Assembly (NCBI RefSeq): GCF_020907275.1
Contig: NZ_JAJJWI010000005.1
Location: forward strand, 124,001 to 188,000
From: Pontibacter silvestris
GTDB lineage: Bacteria > Bacteroidota > Bacteroidia > Cytophagales > Hymenobacteraceae
Direction: 5' to 3'
Length of the DNA stretch: 64,000 nucleotides
This document shows, one piece after another, positions 8,241 to 17,444 of this stretch. Position 1 is the stretch's first letter. Each line of letters opens with the position of its first letter. The position numbers and the translations under genes are program-made. The notes under the pieces were generated by a model, which was not told the origin of the DNA, searched no databases, and saw nothing but the letters and a program-made list of their open reading frames with translations.

Positions 8241-8920
8241 TTTCCATAACACTAGCTGATTTATAAAAGTATGCCATTCATGTTCTAGCGTCTCAGATCA
8301 TTTTATTACTAGCCAACTAGTCCTGCTCTTTCCCCGATTTACAGCATACTTCAATGTTAAGATTGACCTCTTGCAGCAATGGCAGCTATCATATTGCTAC
8401 AGTGCTACGGTTGCTTCTGGTCTATATGTATCAGGTATTATTTCTGCTTCTCATAAGTGATTTTGATTGCACCATTCGAACATTATTTAAGAGAGAGACA
8501 ATAACAGCAAGAGTGGTAGCACCTACAGCTGCCCTGTGTTTGTCCTGTTTTTAATCATTTATACCCTCATATTTTGGTTATATTTCTTTATGCTGTAATA
8601 TGTAATAACTAGCTTATTATTAAGTATTTATTAGTGTATATGGCTTATTATTTTCTATACTTGACATGTATTTATTGCTGTTGCTTACTAACACCCGTTC
8701 ATTTGTAATGCAATGGTTAGTTAGTATCTGATGAATAAACTGTTTTTGTTTATATGACTTCAAAAAGTTTTGAGACCCTACGTTGGCTGAGCGCTTAATC
8801 GTGTTCAGCAGAATTTACTGGTTAGTTTATAGTGTTAGTTATAGTTCAAAACCCCACTCACTTCAGCGCTTTAAGTGAGGGTATTTATAGAAATTAAATA
8901 TTCACTCTAATTCATTTATC
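8241..8920 (+). other. Intergenic region upstream of susC
   Basis: About 680 bp without a credible gene; a 66-codon ORF at 8354-8554 has no recognisable features. A weak promoter candidate is TTTG (8745-8748), a 16-bp spacer and AAGTTTTG (8765-8772), one base off the -7 consensus. The stretch 8560-8700 is very AT-rich. This is where the regulator encoded upstream would be expected to bind, but I could not find a clear repeated site. Confidence 0.4.
8852..8881 (+). promoter_or_regulatory. Hairpin in the susC 5' UTR
   Basis: CTCACTT (8857-8863) pairs with AAGTGAG (8873-8879), extended on the outside by C-G pairs past one bulged A. It ends 39 bp before the susC ATG and has no T-run, so it is more likely to affect mRNA stability or translation than to terminate. 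Confidence 0.4.
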
Positions 8921-11900
8921 ATGAAGAGAATTGTATTTCAATGGCTACAGCGGATAACTCCCTGTTCGTATTATCTTTCAGGAAAGGTGCTTCCTCCTGC
9001 CAAAAGATATACCAGCCTTTTTTCTCTGCTATTTGTTTTCCTGCTTCTGTCTGTGCCGGTGCTGGCACAAAATAGTCCTACTGTACGAGGTGTAGTTACA
9101 GACGAAAATGGCGAGGGGCTTCCTGGGGTGACCGTGCAGCTAAAAGGCACCACCATTGGTACAGCAACAAGCATAGACGGAAGCTATACTATTCCTGTTT
9201 CTCAGGAGGGAGGCACTCTTATTTTCTCGTTTATAGGTTATCAGACACAGGAAGTACCTGTAAACGGACGCTCAACAATTAATACACAACTTTTAACTGA
9301 TGCCAAAGCTTTGGAAGAAGTGGTGGTAGTAGGTTATGGTACCCAGAAGAGGAGTGATTTAACAGGTTCTGTCGTGGCAGTATCTGAAAAGGATTTTCAG
9401 AAAGGACAGGTTACTACTCCTGAGCAACTGATAATGGGTAAAGTGTCTGGTGTTCAGATTACGTCTAATGGTGGCGCACCGGGTTCTGGTAGTTCAATTC
9501 GCATTCGTGGGGGGGCTTCTTTAGATGCCAGTAACGATCCGCTTATTGTAATTGATGGTGTGCCAGTAGATAACAACGAAATTTCAGGTGCTCCAAATCC
9601 GCTAACGCTCATTAACCCGAACGATATTGAGTCTTTTAATGTGCTCAAAGACGCATCTGCTACGGCTATATATGGTTCCCGTGCGTCTAACGGTGTCATC
9701 ATCATCACTACTAAAAAGGGAAAGGCAGGAGAGAAGCTGCGTGTAAACTTTAATACCATAGCCTCTCTGTCTAAAGTAAAGAAAACAATTGATGTTCTTT
9801 CGGCAGATGAGTTTCGTCAGGTAGTGAATGATAACAGGGGCAATGGCGACAATGCCAACTTATTAGGTGACGCTAATACTGACTGGCAGGACCTGATTTT
9901 TCAGGATGCTTTTACGACAGATAATAACCTGTCTGTGAGCGGTGCTTATAAATCTTTGCCTTATCGCGTTTCTGTTGGTTATTTGAACCAGGAGGGGATT
10001 CTGAAAACTTCTAAATTGGAAAGAAGTTCTGCAGCTTTAAGCCTTAATCCAACTTTTTTGGACGATCACCTGAAAGTAAATCTAAATGTAAAAGGTTCTC
10101 TTTCGAATAGCCGTTATGCAGACCAAGGTGCTATTGGTGCAGCGGTGGTGTTTGACCCGACTCAACCAGCTCGTGTTGAGGAAAATAGCTTTGGTAATTA
10201 CTTTGAATGGACGGAGCCAAATGGTACTCCTAGTACGCTGGCACCTCGTAACCCGCTGAGCATGCTGGAGCAGCGCAACGACAAAGGTCGAGTAAAAAGA
10301 AGCATAGGAAACATTCAGCTAGACTACAAGTTTCATTTCCTGCCTGAGCTGCGAGCTAACTTAAACTTAGGGTATGATGTTTCTGAAGGAGAAGGCTCCA
10401 CCACCTTGCCTGTAACCGCAGCCTCTGTTTATAACCAGGGCGGTAGCTATACAGAATACGAGCAGACAAATAGTAACAAGTTGCTGGACTTCTACTTTAA
10501 CTATGCAAAGGAACTTTCAGGTATTGATAGCCGGATTGATGTTACGGCAGGTTACTCTTACCAGAATTTCCTTATTAAAAACCCTTCTTTTCCGGTGCTG
10601 ACGGCAAGTGGAGACGTTTATACGCCGGCCGCACCATATCCTACTCAGAATGAGAACACGTTGATTGGTGTGTTCGGAAGGATAAACTACTCCTTTAAGA
10701 ACCGGTATTTGTTAACTGCTAATATCCGTAGAGACGGCTCTTCCAGGTTTAGTCCCAACAACAAATGGGGTACTTTTCCTTCATTGGCTTTAGCCTGGAA
10801 CATCAGTCAGGAGGAGTTCCTTAAAAACGTAAATGTGTTATCGGAGCTTAAGCTGAGAGCTGGTTATGGTGTAACTGGTCAGCAGGATATCGGGGATTAT
10901 TACCCTTACCTGGCGCGCTATACTTATAGTACCAATACAGCAATGTACCCATTCGGAGATCAGTACTACCTGACGCTGCGCCCTGCCGGGTATGATGAAA
11001 ACATCAAATGGGAGGAAACGGAACAGTTTAATATTGGCTTAGACTATGGTTTCCTGAACGGTAAAATTAACGGTAGTATAGATTATTATTTTAAGAAAAC
11101 GAAGGATCTGTTGTCTTTTATTACTCCTGCTGCCGGAACAAACCTGACAAACGGAATTAACACGAATGTCGGTGATTTAGAGTCAAAAGGTTTGGAAGTA
11201 GCCATAAACTACAGAGCTTTTGAGACAGAAAATTTTAGCTGGAATGTAGGTGTAAATGGTACTTATAACGATGTTACCATTACAAGATTGAGCAACGTGG
11301 ATGATCCTGATGTGCCAGGTACACTGAAAGGAGGTATTTCCGGAGGAACAGGTACCACAGTGCAAATACATTCTGTAGGTTACACACCTTTTAGTTATTA
11401 TGTATATAAGCAGGTGTATGATGAGAATAATAACCCTATCGAGGGTTTGTATGAGGATTTGAATGAAGATGGTGTGATAAACGAACAGGATTTGTATCGT
11501 TATAAGTCTCCTCAGGCAAACGTTTACTTAGGTTTCAACTCTGATATGGCTTACAAAAACTGGAGCCTTTCATTTGTGCTGCGAGCCAACCTGGGAAATT
11601 ATGTTTACAATAACATCTATTCCAACAATGGCACTTACCGGAACATCTCCAACGGCACTTATCTGAGTAACATGTCGACAAATGTACTGGAGACTAACTT
11701 CCAAGACCCACAGTATTTGTCAGACTACTATGTAGAAAATGCCTCTTTCCTTCGCATGGACAACCTGAACCTGGGTTACGATTTTGGAATGATAAGAGAC
11801 AAAGCAAACCTGCGCCTGACAGCGAGTGTACAGAATGTGTTTGTGATTACAAAATACTCTGGACTTGATCCTGAAATTGGGGGAGGTATAGATAATAACT

Positions 11901-11950
11901 TCTATCCAAGACCACGTGTGTTCTCATTGGGTGCAAATGTTAGCTTTTAA
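8921..11950 (+). CDS. susC: SusC/RagA family TonB-dependent outer-membrane transporter
   Basis: A 1009-residue importer for starch oligosaccharides across the outer membrane. It has a long N-terminal signal region with cleavage near VPVLAQ (about residue 49), a carboxypeptidase-regulatory-like domain (VRGVVTDENGEGLPGVTV, about 53-135), the SusC signature EEVVVVGYGTQKRSDLTGSV at the start of the plug, the plug (INPNDIESFNVLKDASATAI), and a C-terminal beta-barrel ending in aromatic-rich strands. Length and order are typical. It is the first gene of the structural block, 24 bp before susD. Starch as substrate is inferred from the amylolytic enzymes that follow. Confidence 0.96.
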   Translation: MKRIVFQWLQRITPCSYYLSGKVLPPAKRYTSLFSLLFVFLLLSVPVLAQNSPTVRGVVTDENGEGLPGVTVQLKGTTIGTATSIDGSYTIPVSQEGGTLIFSFIGYQTQEVPVNGRSTINTQLLTDAKALEEVVVVGYGTQKRSDLTGSVVAVSEKDFQKGQVTTPEQLIMGKVSGVQITSNGGAPGSGSSIRIRGGASLDASNDPLIVIDGVPVDNNEISGAPNPLTLINPNDIESFNVLKDASATAIYGSRASNGVIIITTKKGKAGEKLRVNFNTIASLSKVKKTIDVLSADEFRQVVNDNRGNGDNANLLGDANTDWQDLIFQDAFTTDNNLSVSGAYKSLPYRVSVGYLNQEGILKTSKLERSSAALSLNPTFLDDHLKVNLNVKGSLSNSRYADQGAIGAAVVFDPTQPARVEENSFGNYFEWTEPNGTPSTLAPRNPLSMLEQRNDKGRVKRSIGNIQLDYKFHFLPELRANLNLGYDVSEGEGSTTLPVTAASVYNQGGSYTEYEQTNSNKLLDFYFNYAKELSGIDSRIDVTAGYSYQNFLIKNPSFPVLTASGDVYTPAAPYPTQNENTLIGVFGRINYSFKNRYLLTANIRRDGSSRFSPNNKWGTFPSLALAWNISQEEFLKNVNVLSELKLRAGYGVTGQQDIGDYYPYLARYTYSTNTAMYPFGDQYYLTLRPAGYDENIKWEETEQFNIGLDYGFLNGKINGSIDYYFKKTKDLLSFITPAAGTNLTNGINTNVGDLESKGLEVAINYRAFETENFSWNVGVNGTYNDVTITRLSNVDDPDVPGTLKGGISGGTGTTVQIHSVGYTPFSYYVYKQVYDENNNPIEGLYEDLNEDGVINEQDLYRYKSPQANVYLGFNSDMAYKNWSLSFVLRANLGNYVYNNIYSNNGTYRNISNGTYLSNMSTNVLETNFQDPQYLSDYYVENASFLRMDNLNLGYDFGMIRDKANLRLTASVQNVFVITKYSGLDPEIGGGIDNNFYPRPRVFSLGANVSF

Positions 11951-11974
11951 GTTAATCTCTAAGAAGAAAAGAAA

Positions 11975-13558
11975 ATGAATTACATAAAGAAAATGCTTTT
12001 TACAGGAGCAATAGCTATGTCTGTTGCCTCTTGTACTGATGACCTGGACTTGGCACCAAAGTATGAGATTACTTCTGCAACAGTGTACCAGGATTTTAGC
12101 AACTATAAATCCATTCTGGCCAAAATTTATGCTGGGTATGCCTTAACAGGCCAGTCGGGCCCCGATGGCTCACCAGATGTAAGCGGGTTTGATGAAGGGA
12201 AATCTAATTATATCAGAGCTTACTGGTCTTTACAGGAACTGCCTACTGATGAGGCTGTTATTGCCTGGAACGATGGCACACTGTTCGACTTGCACGACAT
12301 GGACTGGTCATCGAGTAACGAGTACATCCGCATGATATATGACAGGATTTATTTCCAGATTGCCCTTTGCAACGAATTTCTGCGCAATACCACAGATGCA
12401 AAGTTAAGTGAGAATGGCATTACAGGAGCGAATCTGGAAGAAGCGAAGACATTCAGGGCAGAAGTTCGTTTTCTGCGTGCCATGAGCTATTGGCATGCAC
12501 TGGATTTGTTTGGTAACGTGCCTTTCGTAACAGAAGAGGATGCAGTAGGAGCCTTTTTCCCGGAGCAAATCAACAGAAGCGACTTATTTAATTACGTAGA
12601 GTCGGAGTTGCTGGCAGTTGAGCCTGAGTTGGTAGAAGCGAGGCAGAATGAATATGCCCGTGCCGATAAAGCTGCCGCATGGACTGTGCTTACAAAACTG
12701 TATTTGAATGCTGAGGTTTATACCGGGCAAAACAGATATACAGATGCTGTAACCTACAGCAAGAAAGTAATAGACGCTGGCTATTCTTTAGTGCCAAACT
12801 ATCAGGACCTTTTCCTGGCAGATAACCATACAGCACGCCAGGAGGTTATTTTGCCAGTTGCTTTTGATGGGCAAAATACGCGTACATGGGGCGGTACAAC
12901 CTTCCTGATTCATGGTGCAGTGGGTGGTAGCATGAACCCAAGTGAATTTGGCATTAACAGTGGTTGGGCTGGTCTTCGCACCACAAAAGAGTTTATTGGT
13001 CTTTTCCAGAATACTGATATAGACGAACGAGCTATGTTCTACACTGAAGGACAAAGCCTTGAGATAAACAACATATCTACCTTTACCCAAGGATATGCCA
13101 TAACTAAGTTTAAGAATATAACCGCTGCTGGTGAAGCAGGTTCAGACCAATCTGGTGACTTTCCTGATACAGACTTTCCTATGTTCCGGCTGGCTGATGT
13201 GTACTTGATGTATGCAGAAGCTGTACTGAGAGGTGGAGCCGGAGGAGACAGAAGCACAGCCTTAAGCTATGTTAACCTGCTACGTGAACGCGCCTATGGC
13301 AGTACAGCCGGTAACATTTCAGGCAGCCAGTTAACTCTGGACTTCATTCTGAACGAAAGGGGCAGAGAGCTTTACTGGGAAGGGCACCGACGCATGGATC
13401 TGATCCGCTTTAATGAGTTTACTTCTGGCGACTATACATGGGCCTGGAAAGGTGGTGTGCAGGAAGGTAGAGAAGTAGAGGGCTTCAGAACATTGTACCC
13501 ATTACCAACTTCAGATTTATCAGCAAATCCTAACCTGGACCAAAATAATGGATATTAA
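11975..13558 (+). CDS. susD: RagB/SusD family surface glycan-binding lipoprotein
   Basis: A 527-residue lipoprotein that forms the lid over SusC and captures maltooligosaccharides at the cell surface. The lipobox ends in SVASC with Cys20, followed by TDDLDL; acidic residues just after the cysteine fit the surface-export signal of this phylum. SusD-typical helical TPR segments and the motifs AEVRFLRAMSYWHALDLFGN and ERGRELYWEGHRRMDLIRF are present. Its position directly after susC and before an SusE-like gene fits the canonical order. Confidence 0.95.
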   Translation: MNYIKKMLFTGAIAMSVASCTDDLDLAPKYEITSATVYQDFSNYKSILAKIYAGYALTGQSGPDGSPDVSGFDEGKSNYIRAYWSLQELPTDEAVIAWNDGTLFDLHDMDWSSSNEYIRMIYDRIYFQIALCNEFLRNTTDAKLSENGITGANLEEAKTFRAEVRFLRAMSYWHALDLFGNVPFVTEEDAVGAFFPEQINRSDLFNYVESELLAVEPELVEARQNEYARADKAAAWTVLTKLYLNAEVYTGQNRYTDAVTYSKKVIDAGYSLVPNYQDLFLADNHTARQEVILPVAFDGQNTRTWGGTTFLIHGAVGGSMNPSEFGINSGWAGLRTTKEFIGLFQNTDIDERAMFYTEGQSLEINNISTFTQGYAITKFKNITAAGEAGSDQSGDFPDTDFPMFRLADVYLMYAEAVLRGGAGGDRSTALSYVNLLRERAYGSTAGNISGSQLTLDFILNERGRELYWEGHRRMDLIRFNEFTSGDYTWAWKGGVQEGREVEGFRTLYPLPTSDLSANPNLDQNNGY

Positions 13559-13631
13559 TAGTTTCATCAGTAGAGAAGCTGTTGTTACACAGTCATCATC
13601 TCTGGTGGTCACATTCATAACAAAATTGCAT

Positions 13632-14681
13632 ATGAAAATCTGGCTAAAACAAATACTTATTCTATGTGTCTGCTCGCTGGCTTTATTCTCTTGCGAGAAA
13701 GATGAGGACAGAGTGTACCTGAATGTTGGTGCATCACCAGAACTAACTGCATCGGCATCAGAGGTAGTGCTTAACAGCGAAGAAGAGGCAGAAGATGCCG
13801 TTACCTTTACCTGGACAGCACCTGCATATGGTTTCAAAGCTGCTGTTGATTACTCGTTGCAGTTTGCTGTTCAAAGCACTGACTTTGCAAACCCGGTGGA
13901 GCTTTCTGTTGGTGAAGGCAGAGAGAGTACATTAACAGTTCAGCGCTTAAACACGGTAGCTAACCAGTTAGGCTTAACCGCTGGTACTGCAGCAGAGATA
14001 GAAGTACGCGTAGAATCTAACGTTGCTTCTACAGTTGAGCCACTTTACTCCAGCCCCATCACCCTTACGGTTACACCATACTTTGCTATCATAGAATATC
14101 CGTCTTTGTTCGTGCCTGGCAGCTACCAGGGCTGGGATCCTGCAACAGCCGGAACAGTAGCTTCTGTAAATGATGACCAGGTGTACGAAGGGTATTTCTA
14201 TTTCCCTGATGCTGTTAACGAATTTAAAATTACACCTGAGGCATCCTGGGATGTAGCCTATGGCGACGTCGGTAACGGAACATCTGGGGAAATAGTAGAA
14301 GGAGGCGAATCTAACTTGAAAGTTAATGATGCCGGGTACTACCTGCTACAGGTTGATCTGAATGAAAACACGTGGTCTGCTACTAATACTACCTGGGGTG
14401 TAACAGGAGATGCCACTGCTGGCGGTTGGGATGCAGCTGACCAAAACCTGGTTTATGATCCTGCTACCGGAGTATGGTCGGCAACACTTGAGTTGTCAGC
14501 CGGAGAGCTTAAGTTCAGAGCAAACAATGACTGGGCTATAGCCTACGGTGACGTTAATGAGGATTTGTTACTGGATACTGAGGAAGATAATAATATTTCT
14601 GTTTCTGAAGCAGGAACATACGAAGTTACCTTAGACTTAAGTGTACCAGGCAACTATAGATATAGCCTGAGAAGGCTCTAA
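13632..14681 (+). CDS. SusE/SusF-like starch-binding lipoprotein
   Basis: A 349-residue surface lipoprotein. I start it at the ATG at 13632 because this gives a lipoprotein signal ending LALFSC (Cys21) followed by EKDED; a longer frame opening at 13548 would overlap susD and hide the signal. An N-terminal SusE-type immunoglobulin-like domain (about 30-145) is followed by two tandem starch-binding modules of the SusE/F type, seen as repeated FKITPEASWDVAYGDVG and LKFRANNDWAIAYGDVN blocks. Bacteroides SusE and SusF carry two and three such modules, so this resembles SusE; no separate SusF is present. It lies 73 bp after susD. Binding of starch is inferred. Confidence 0.88.
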   Translation: MKIWLKQILILCVCSLALFSCEKDEDRVYLNVGASPELTASASEVVLNSEEEAEDAVTFTWTAPAYGFKAAVDYSLQFAVQSTDFANPVELSVGEGRESTLTVQRLNTVANQLGLTAGTAAEIEVRVESNVASTVEPLYSSPITLTVTPYFAIIEYPSLFVPGSYQGWDPATAGTVASVNDDQVYEGYFYFPDAVNEFKITPEASWDVAYGDVGNGTSGEIVEGGESNLKVNDAGYYLLQVDLNENTWSATNTTWGVTGDATAGGWDAADQNLVYDPATGVWSATLELSAGELKFRANNDWAIAYGDVNEDLLLDTEEDNNISVSEAGTYEVTLDLSVPGNYRYSLRRL

Positions 14682-14691
14682 CTATTAGAGG

Positions 14692-14730
14692 TAGTTAGTA
14701 AAGCACCTAGAGCAGATGCTTTGCTAACTG
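14692..14730 (+). terminator. Hairpin after the susE-like gene
   Basis: Arms of 12 bp (14694-14705 with 14717-14728, one T-G wobble) enclose an 11-nt loop, followed by CCTTTTG. This looks like a partial terminator or processing stem between the susE-like gene and GH31, setting the ratio of binding proteins to enzymes. Confidence 0.5.
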
Positions 14731-14745
14731 CCTTTTGCTTATATC

Positions 14746-14770
14746 AGCCCGGTTCATCTTGGGCCGGGTT
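14746..14770 (+). terminator. Second GC-rich hairpin before GH31
   Basis: AGCCCGG (14746-14752) pairs with CCGGGTT (14764-14770), with one G-T wobble. It follows the previous hairpin after 15 bp and precedes the GH31 start by about 50 bp. There is no long T-run. Confidence 0.4.
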
Positions 14771-14822
14771 GATATTAAAATTACCTAACCAATCACACCT
14801 AATTAAATACTAGCAGATAAAA

Positions 14823-17294
14823 ATGAAAATACCCTTTAAACCACTACTAGTCTTTCTAAGTCTTTCAGTGTGTAGCTTTTCTGTACAGGCACAGTCTGGG
14901 CCTGTGAAGCCTGTCGGAAAAGTAAATGCTGTGAACATTAACGGACAGAATGTAAACATTACTACCGATGAGAATGCCCACATTGCTATTTCTGTTTATA
15001 GCCCGAACATTGTTCAGGTGCGCATGGATAAAAAGCCGCTGCCGGAGAATTTCTCTTATGCCGTTGTAGGTGAGCCGCAACAGACAAAAGTGAACATAAC
15101 TCAGGACAATAACCAGGTTACCATTATCACGGACTCTCTTCAGGCAAGAATACAGAAGAACCCTTACTCCATTGCCTTTTATACACGTGATGGTAAAGTT
15201 ATCAACCAGGATGAAAGCGGCCTCACTACTTCGTGGATAGGAGAAGAGGTAACGACCTATAAGCACATGCAGGAAGGCGAGCGTTTTATAGGCTTGGGTG
15301 AGAAAACAGGTGCCCTAGACAGAAGAGGTAGTGCGTATACTAACTGGAATTCAGATACTTTTGGCTATCGTGTTGATCAGGATCCTATATACTCAACTAT
15401 TCCTTTTTATATTGGGATTCACAGTGGCCTTAACTACGGTATCTTTCTAGATAATACTTACCAGAGCGATTTTAACTTTGGAGCCAGCAACAAGCGTTTT
15501 TCTTCTTTTGGGGCGCATGGCGGTGAAATGGATTACTATTTTATCTACCACACTAATGTTGCTGATATTATTACATCTTATACTGCTCTTACAGGCCGTA
15601 TGAACATGCCTCCGTTATGGAGCTTAGGCTATCAGCAGAACCGCTACTCTTATTACCCTGAAACGGAGGTGCTGCGCATTGCCCACACGCTTCGTGAAAA
15701 AAAAATACCTGCTGATGGCATAACACTGGATATCCACTATATGGATGCCTACAAACTGTTTACCTGGGATAAGAATCGCTTCGGAGATCCTAAGAAAATG
15801 ACAGACGAGTTAAATAAGCTTGGCTTTAAGACTACGGTTATTGTAGATCCGGGTATTAAAGAAGAAGAGGGTTACGGTGCTTATGAAAGAGGTAAGCAAA
15901 GCGACATTTTCCTAAAGTATGTGGATGGCGAATATTATACAGGGCAGGTTTGGCCAGGCTGGACGCACTTTCCTGACTTTACAAGCGAAAAAGGACGTAG
16001 CTGGTGGAGAAATGAAATTAAAACTTACGTGAACGATGGTGTGTCTGGTATCTGGAACGACATGAACGAGATTGCCACCTGGGGAAACAAGATGCCCAAC
16101 AATGTGTTGTTTGATTATGACGGACATCTAACCACCAACAAAGAAGGTCATAACGTGTACGGCATGCAGATGGCCCGGTCCAGTTACGAAGGCTACCGCC
16201 AGACAGCTAACAATAAACGGCCATTTATGCTGACTCGTGCAGGTTACGCTGGTTTACAACGGTACACCGCCATCTGGACCGGAGACAACAGGTCAGAAGA
16301 TGACCACATGCTGCTGGGCGTGCGCCTGCTGAACAGTCTTGGAGTTAGCGGTGTAGCCTTTACTGGTATGGACATTGGTGGTTTTACAGGAAACCCAACT
16401 ATCGGCTTGTTTGCTCGCTGGATGCAGATTGGTGCTTTTACGCCTTACTTCCGAAACCACGCTGCTGTTAATACTAAATCATCTGAGCCATGGACTTATG
16501 GGGAAGAAGTGCTGGAAATCTCCAGAAACTTTGTAAACCTGCGCTACAGACTATTGCCTTACCTATATTCTACTTTCTACGAGGCAACACAGACTGGCCA
16601 CCCGGTAATGCGTACGCTGGCGATTGATTATACACACGAACCGCAGGTATATGCGGGGCAGTATCAGAACCAGTACCAGTTCGGGGAGGCGCTGATGGTA
16701 GCACCGTTCACCAGCCAGGAAAGCTTTGGTGAAGTTTACTTCCCGAAAGGCAGCCGATGGTATAACTTATACACTGGAGAAGTGACCAACGGTAACCAGG
16801 AGAAGATTATTCAGTTAGAATATAATAAACTGCCGGTATTTGTGAAAGAGAGCAGCATTATTCCAATGCAATCACTGGTGCAGTCTACTGCTGAGCAGCC
16901 TACTGATACGCTTACAATACATGTGTACCAGGGAAATATAGCCAACTCTTTTGTTTACTATGAAGATGATGGCGAAAGCTATGACTACGAGAAAGGCGAC
17001 TTCTATAAGCGTAGCATCAATTACGACCCAAGAAGAAAGACTATTACTTTCGATAAAGCAGAAGGTGATTTTAAGTCTAAATTCAATAATGTTAAACTGG
17101 TACTGCATGGGTTTGGCAACACTTCCAGAGTGAAGGTAGACGGCAAAAACACAGCACTGAAAGATGACTTTATTTCTCACCTTACCCCGATTACCCGTTT
17201 CGATCCGCAAGGTGTCTCTAACCCGGTAGAAGGCTATAAAGTGAAGAGTGTTGTTCTGAAGAACAATAATGATAGGTTCTCTGTCAGTTTCTAA
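14823..17294 (+). CDS. GH31 alpha-glucosidase, periplasmic
   Basis: An 823-residue glycoside hydrolase family 31 enzyme with a cleavable signal peptide (cleavage after SVQAQ, about residue 24) and no lipobox, so probably periplasmic. It would release glucose from imported maltooligosaccharides, the job done by SusB (GH97) in Bacteroides. The catalytic nucleophile is Asp413 in GIWNDMNE and the acid/base is Asp488 in WTGDNRS. GFKTTVIVDPG and the substrate-binding RNHAAVNT segment are also typical. An N-terminal beta-domain, the TIM barrel and two C-terminal beta-domains account for the length. It sits in the starch locus behind two hairpins and ends at a strong stem. Confidence 0.94.
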   Translation: MKIPFKPLLVFLSLSVCSFSVQAQSGPVKPVGKVNAVNINGQNVNITTDENAHIAISVYSPNIVQVRMDKKPLPENFSYAVVGEPQQTKVNITQDNNQVTIITDSLQARIQKNPYSIAFYTRDGKVINQDESGLTTSWIGEEVTTYKHMQEGERFIGLGEKTGALDRRGSAYTNWNSDTFGYRVDQDPIYSTIPFYIGIHSGLNYGIFLDNTYQSDFNFGASNKRFSSFGAHGGEMDYYFIYHTNVADIITSYTALTGRMNMPPLWSLGYQQNRYSYYPETEVLRIAHTLREKKIPADGITLDIHYMDAYKLFTWDKNRFGDPKKMTDELNKLGFKTTVIVDPGIKEEEGYGAYERGKQSDIFLKYVDGEYYTGQVWPGWTHFPDFTSEKGRSWWRNEIKTYVNDGVSGIWNDMNEIATWGNKMPNNVLFDYDGHLTTNKEGHNVYGMQMARSSYEGYRQTANNKRPFMLTRAGYAGLQRYTAIWTGDNRSEDDHMLLGVRLLNSLGVSGVAFTGMDIGGFTGNPTIGLFARWMQIGAFTPYFRNHAAVNTKSSEPWTYGEEVLEISRNFVNLRYRLLPYLYSTFYEATQTGHPVMRTLAIDYTHEPQVYAGQYQNQYQFGEALMVAPFTSQESFGEVYFPKGSRWYNLYTGEVTNGNQEKIIQLEYNKLPVFVKESSIIPMQSLVQSTAEQPTDTLTIHVYQGNIANSFVYYEDDGESYDYEKGDFYKRSINYDPRRKTITFDKAEGDFKSKFNNVKLVLHGFGNTSRVKVDGKNTALKDDFISHLTPITRFDPQGVSNPVEGYKVKSVVLKNNNDRFSVSF

Positions 17295-17300
17295 ATAAAT

Positions 17301-17354
17301 AAAGCATAAGCATTCATAGGGTTCATAAAAGCCCTGTGGGTGCTTATGCTTTTT
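17301..17354 (+). terminator. Terminator after GH31
   Basis: AAAGCATAAGCA (17301-17312) pairs perfectly with 17341-17352; an inner AGGG/CCCT can also pair, and the stem runs into TTTTT. It lies 7 bp after the GH31 stop, so the pullulanase and amylase genes may need read-through or their own promoter. Confidence 0.65.
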
Positions 17355-17444
17355 CAGGCATACCACATAGAATTAGACGGACAAGAATAGGAAGTGGTAA
17401 TTGCATCGAAACTTAAATGAACATCATTAGCTGAAACTTATTTT

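Noticed and set aside
8354-8554. 66-codon ORF between the SusR-like gene and susC
   Set aside because: No domain or signal pattern, not spaced like an operon gene, and placed in the expected promoter region.
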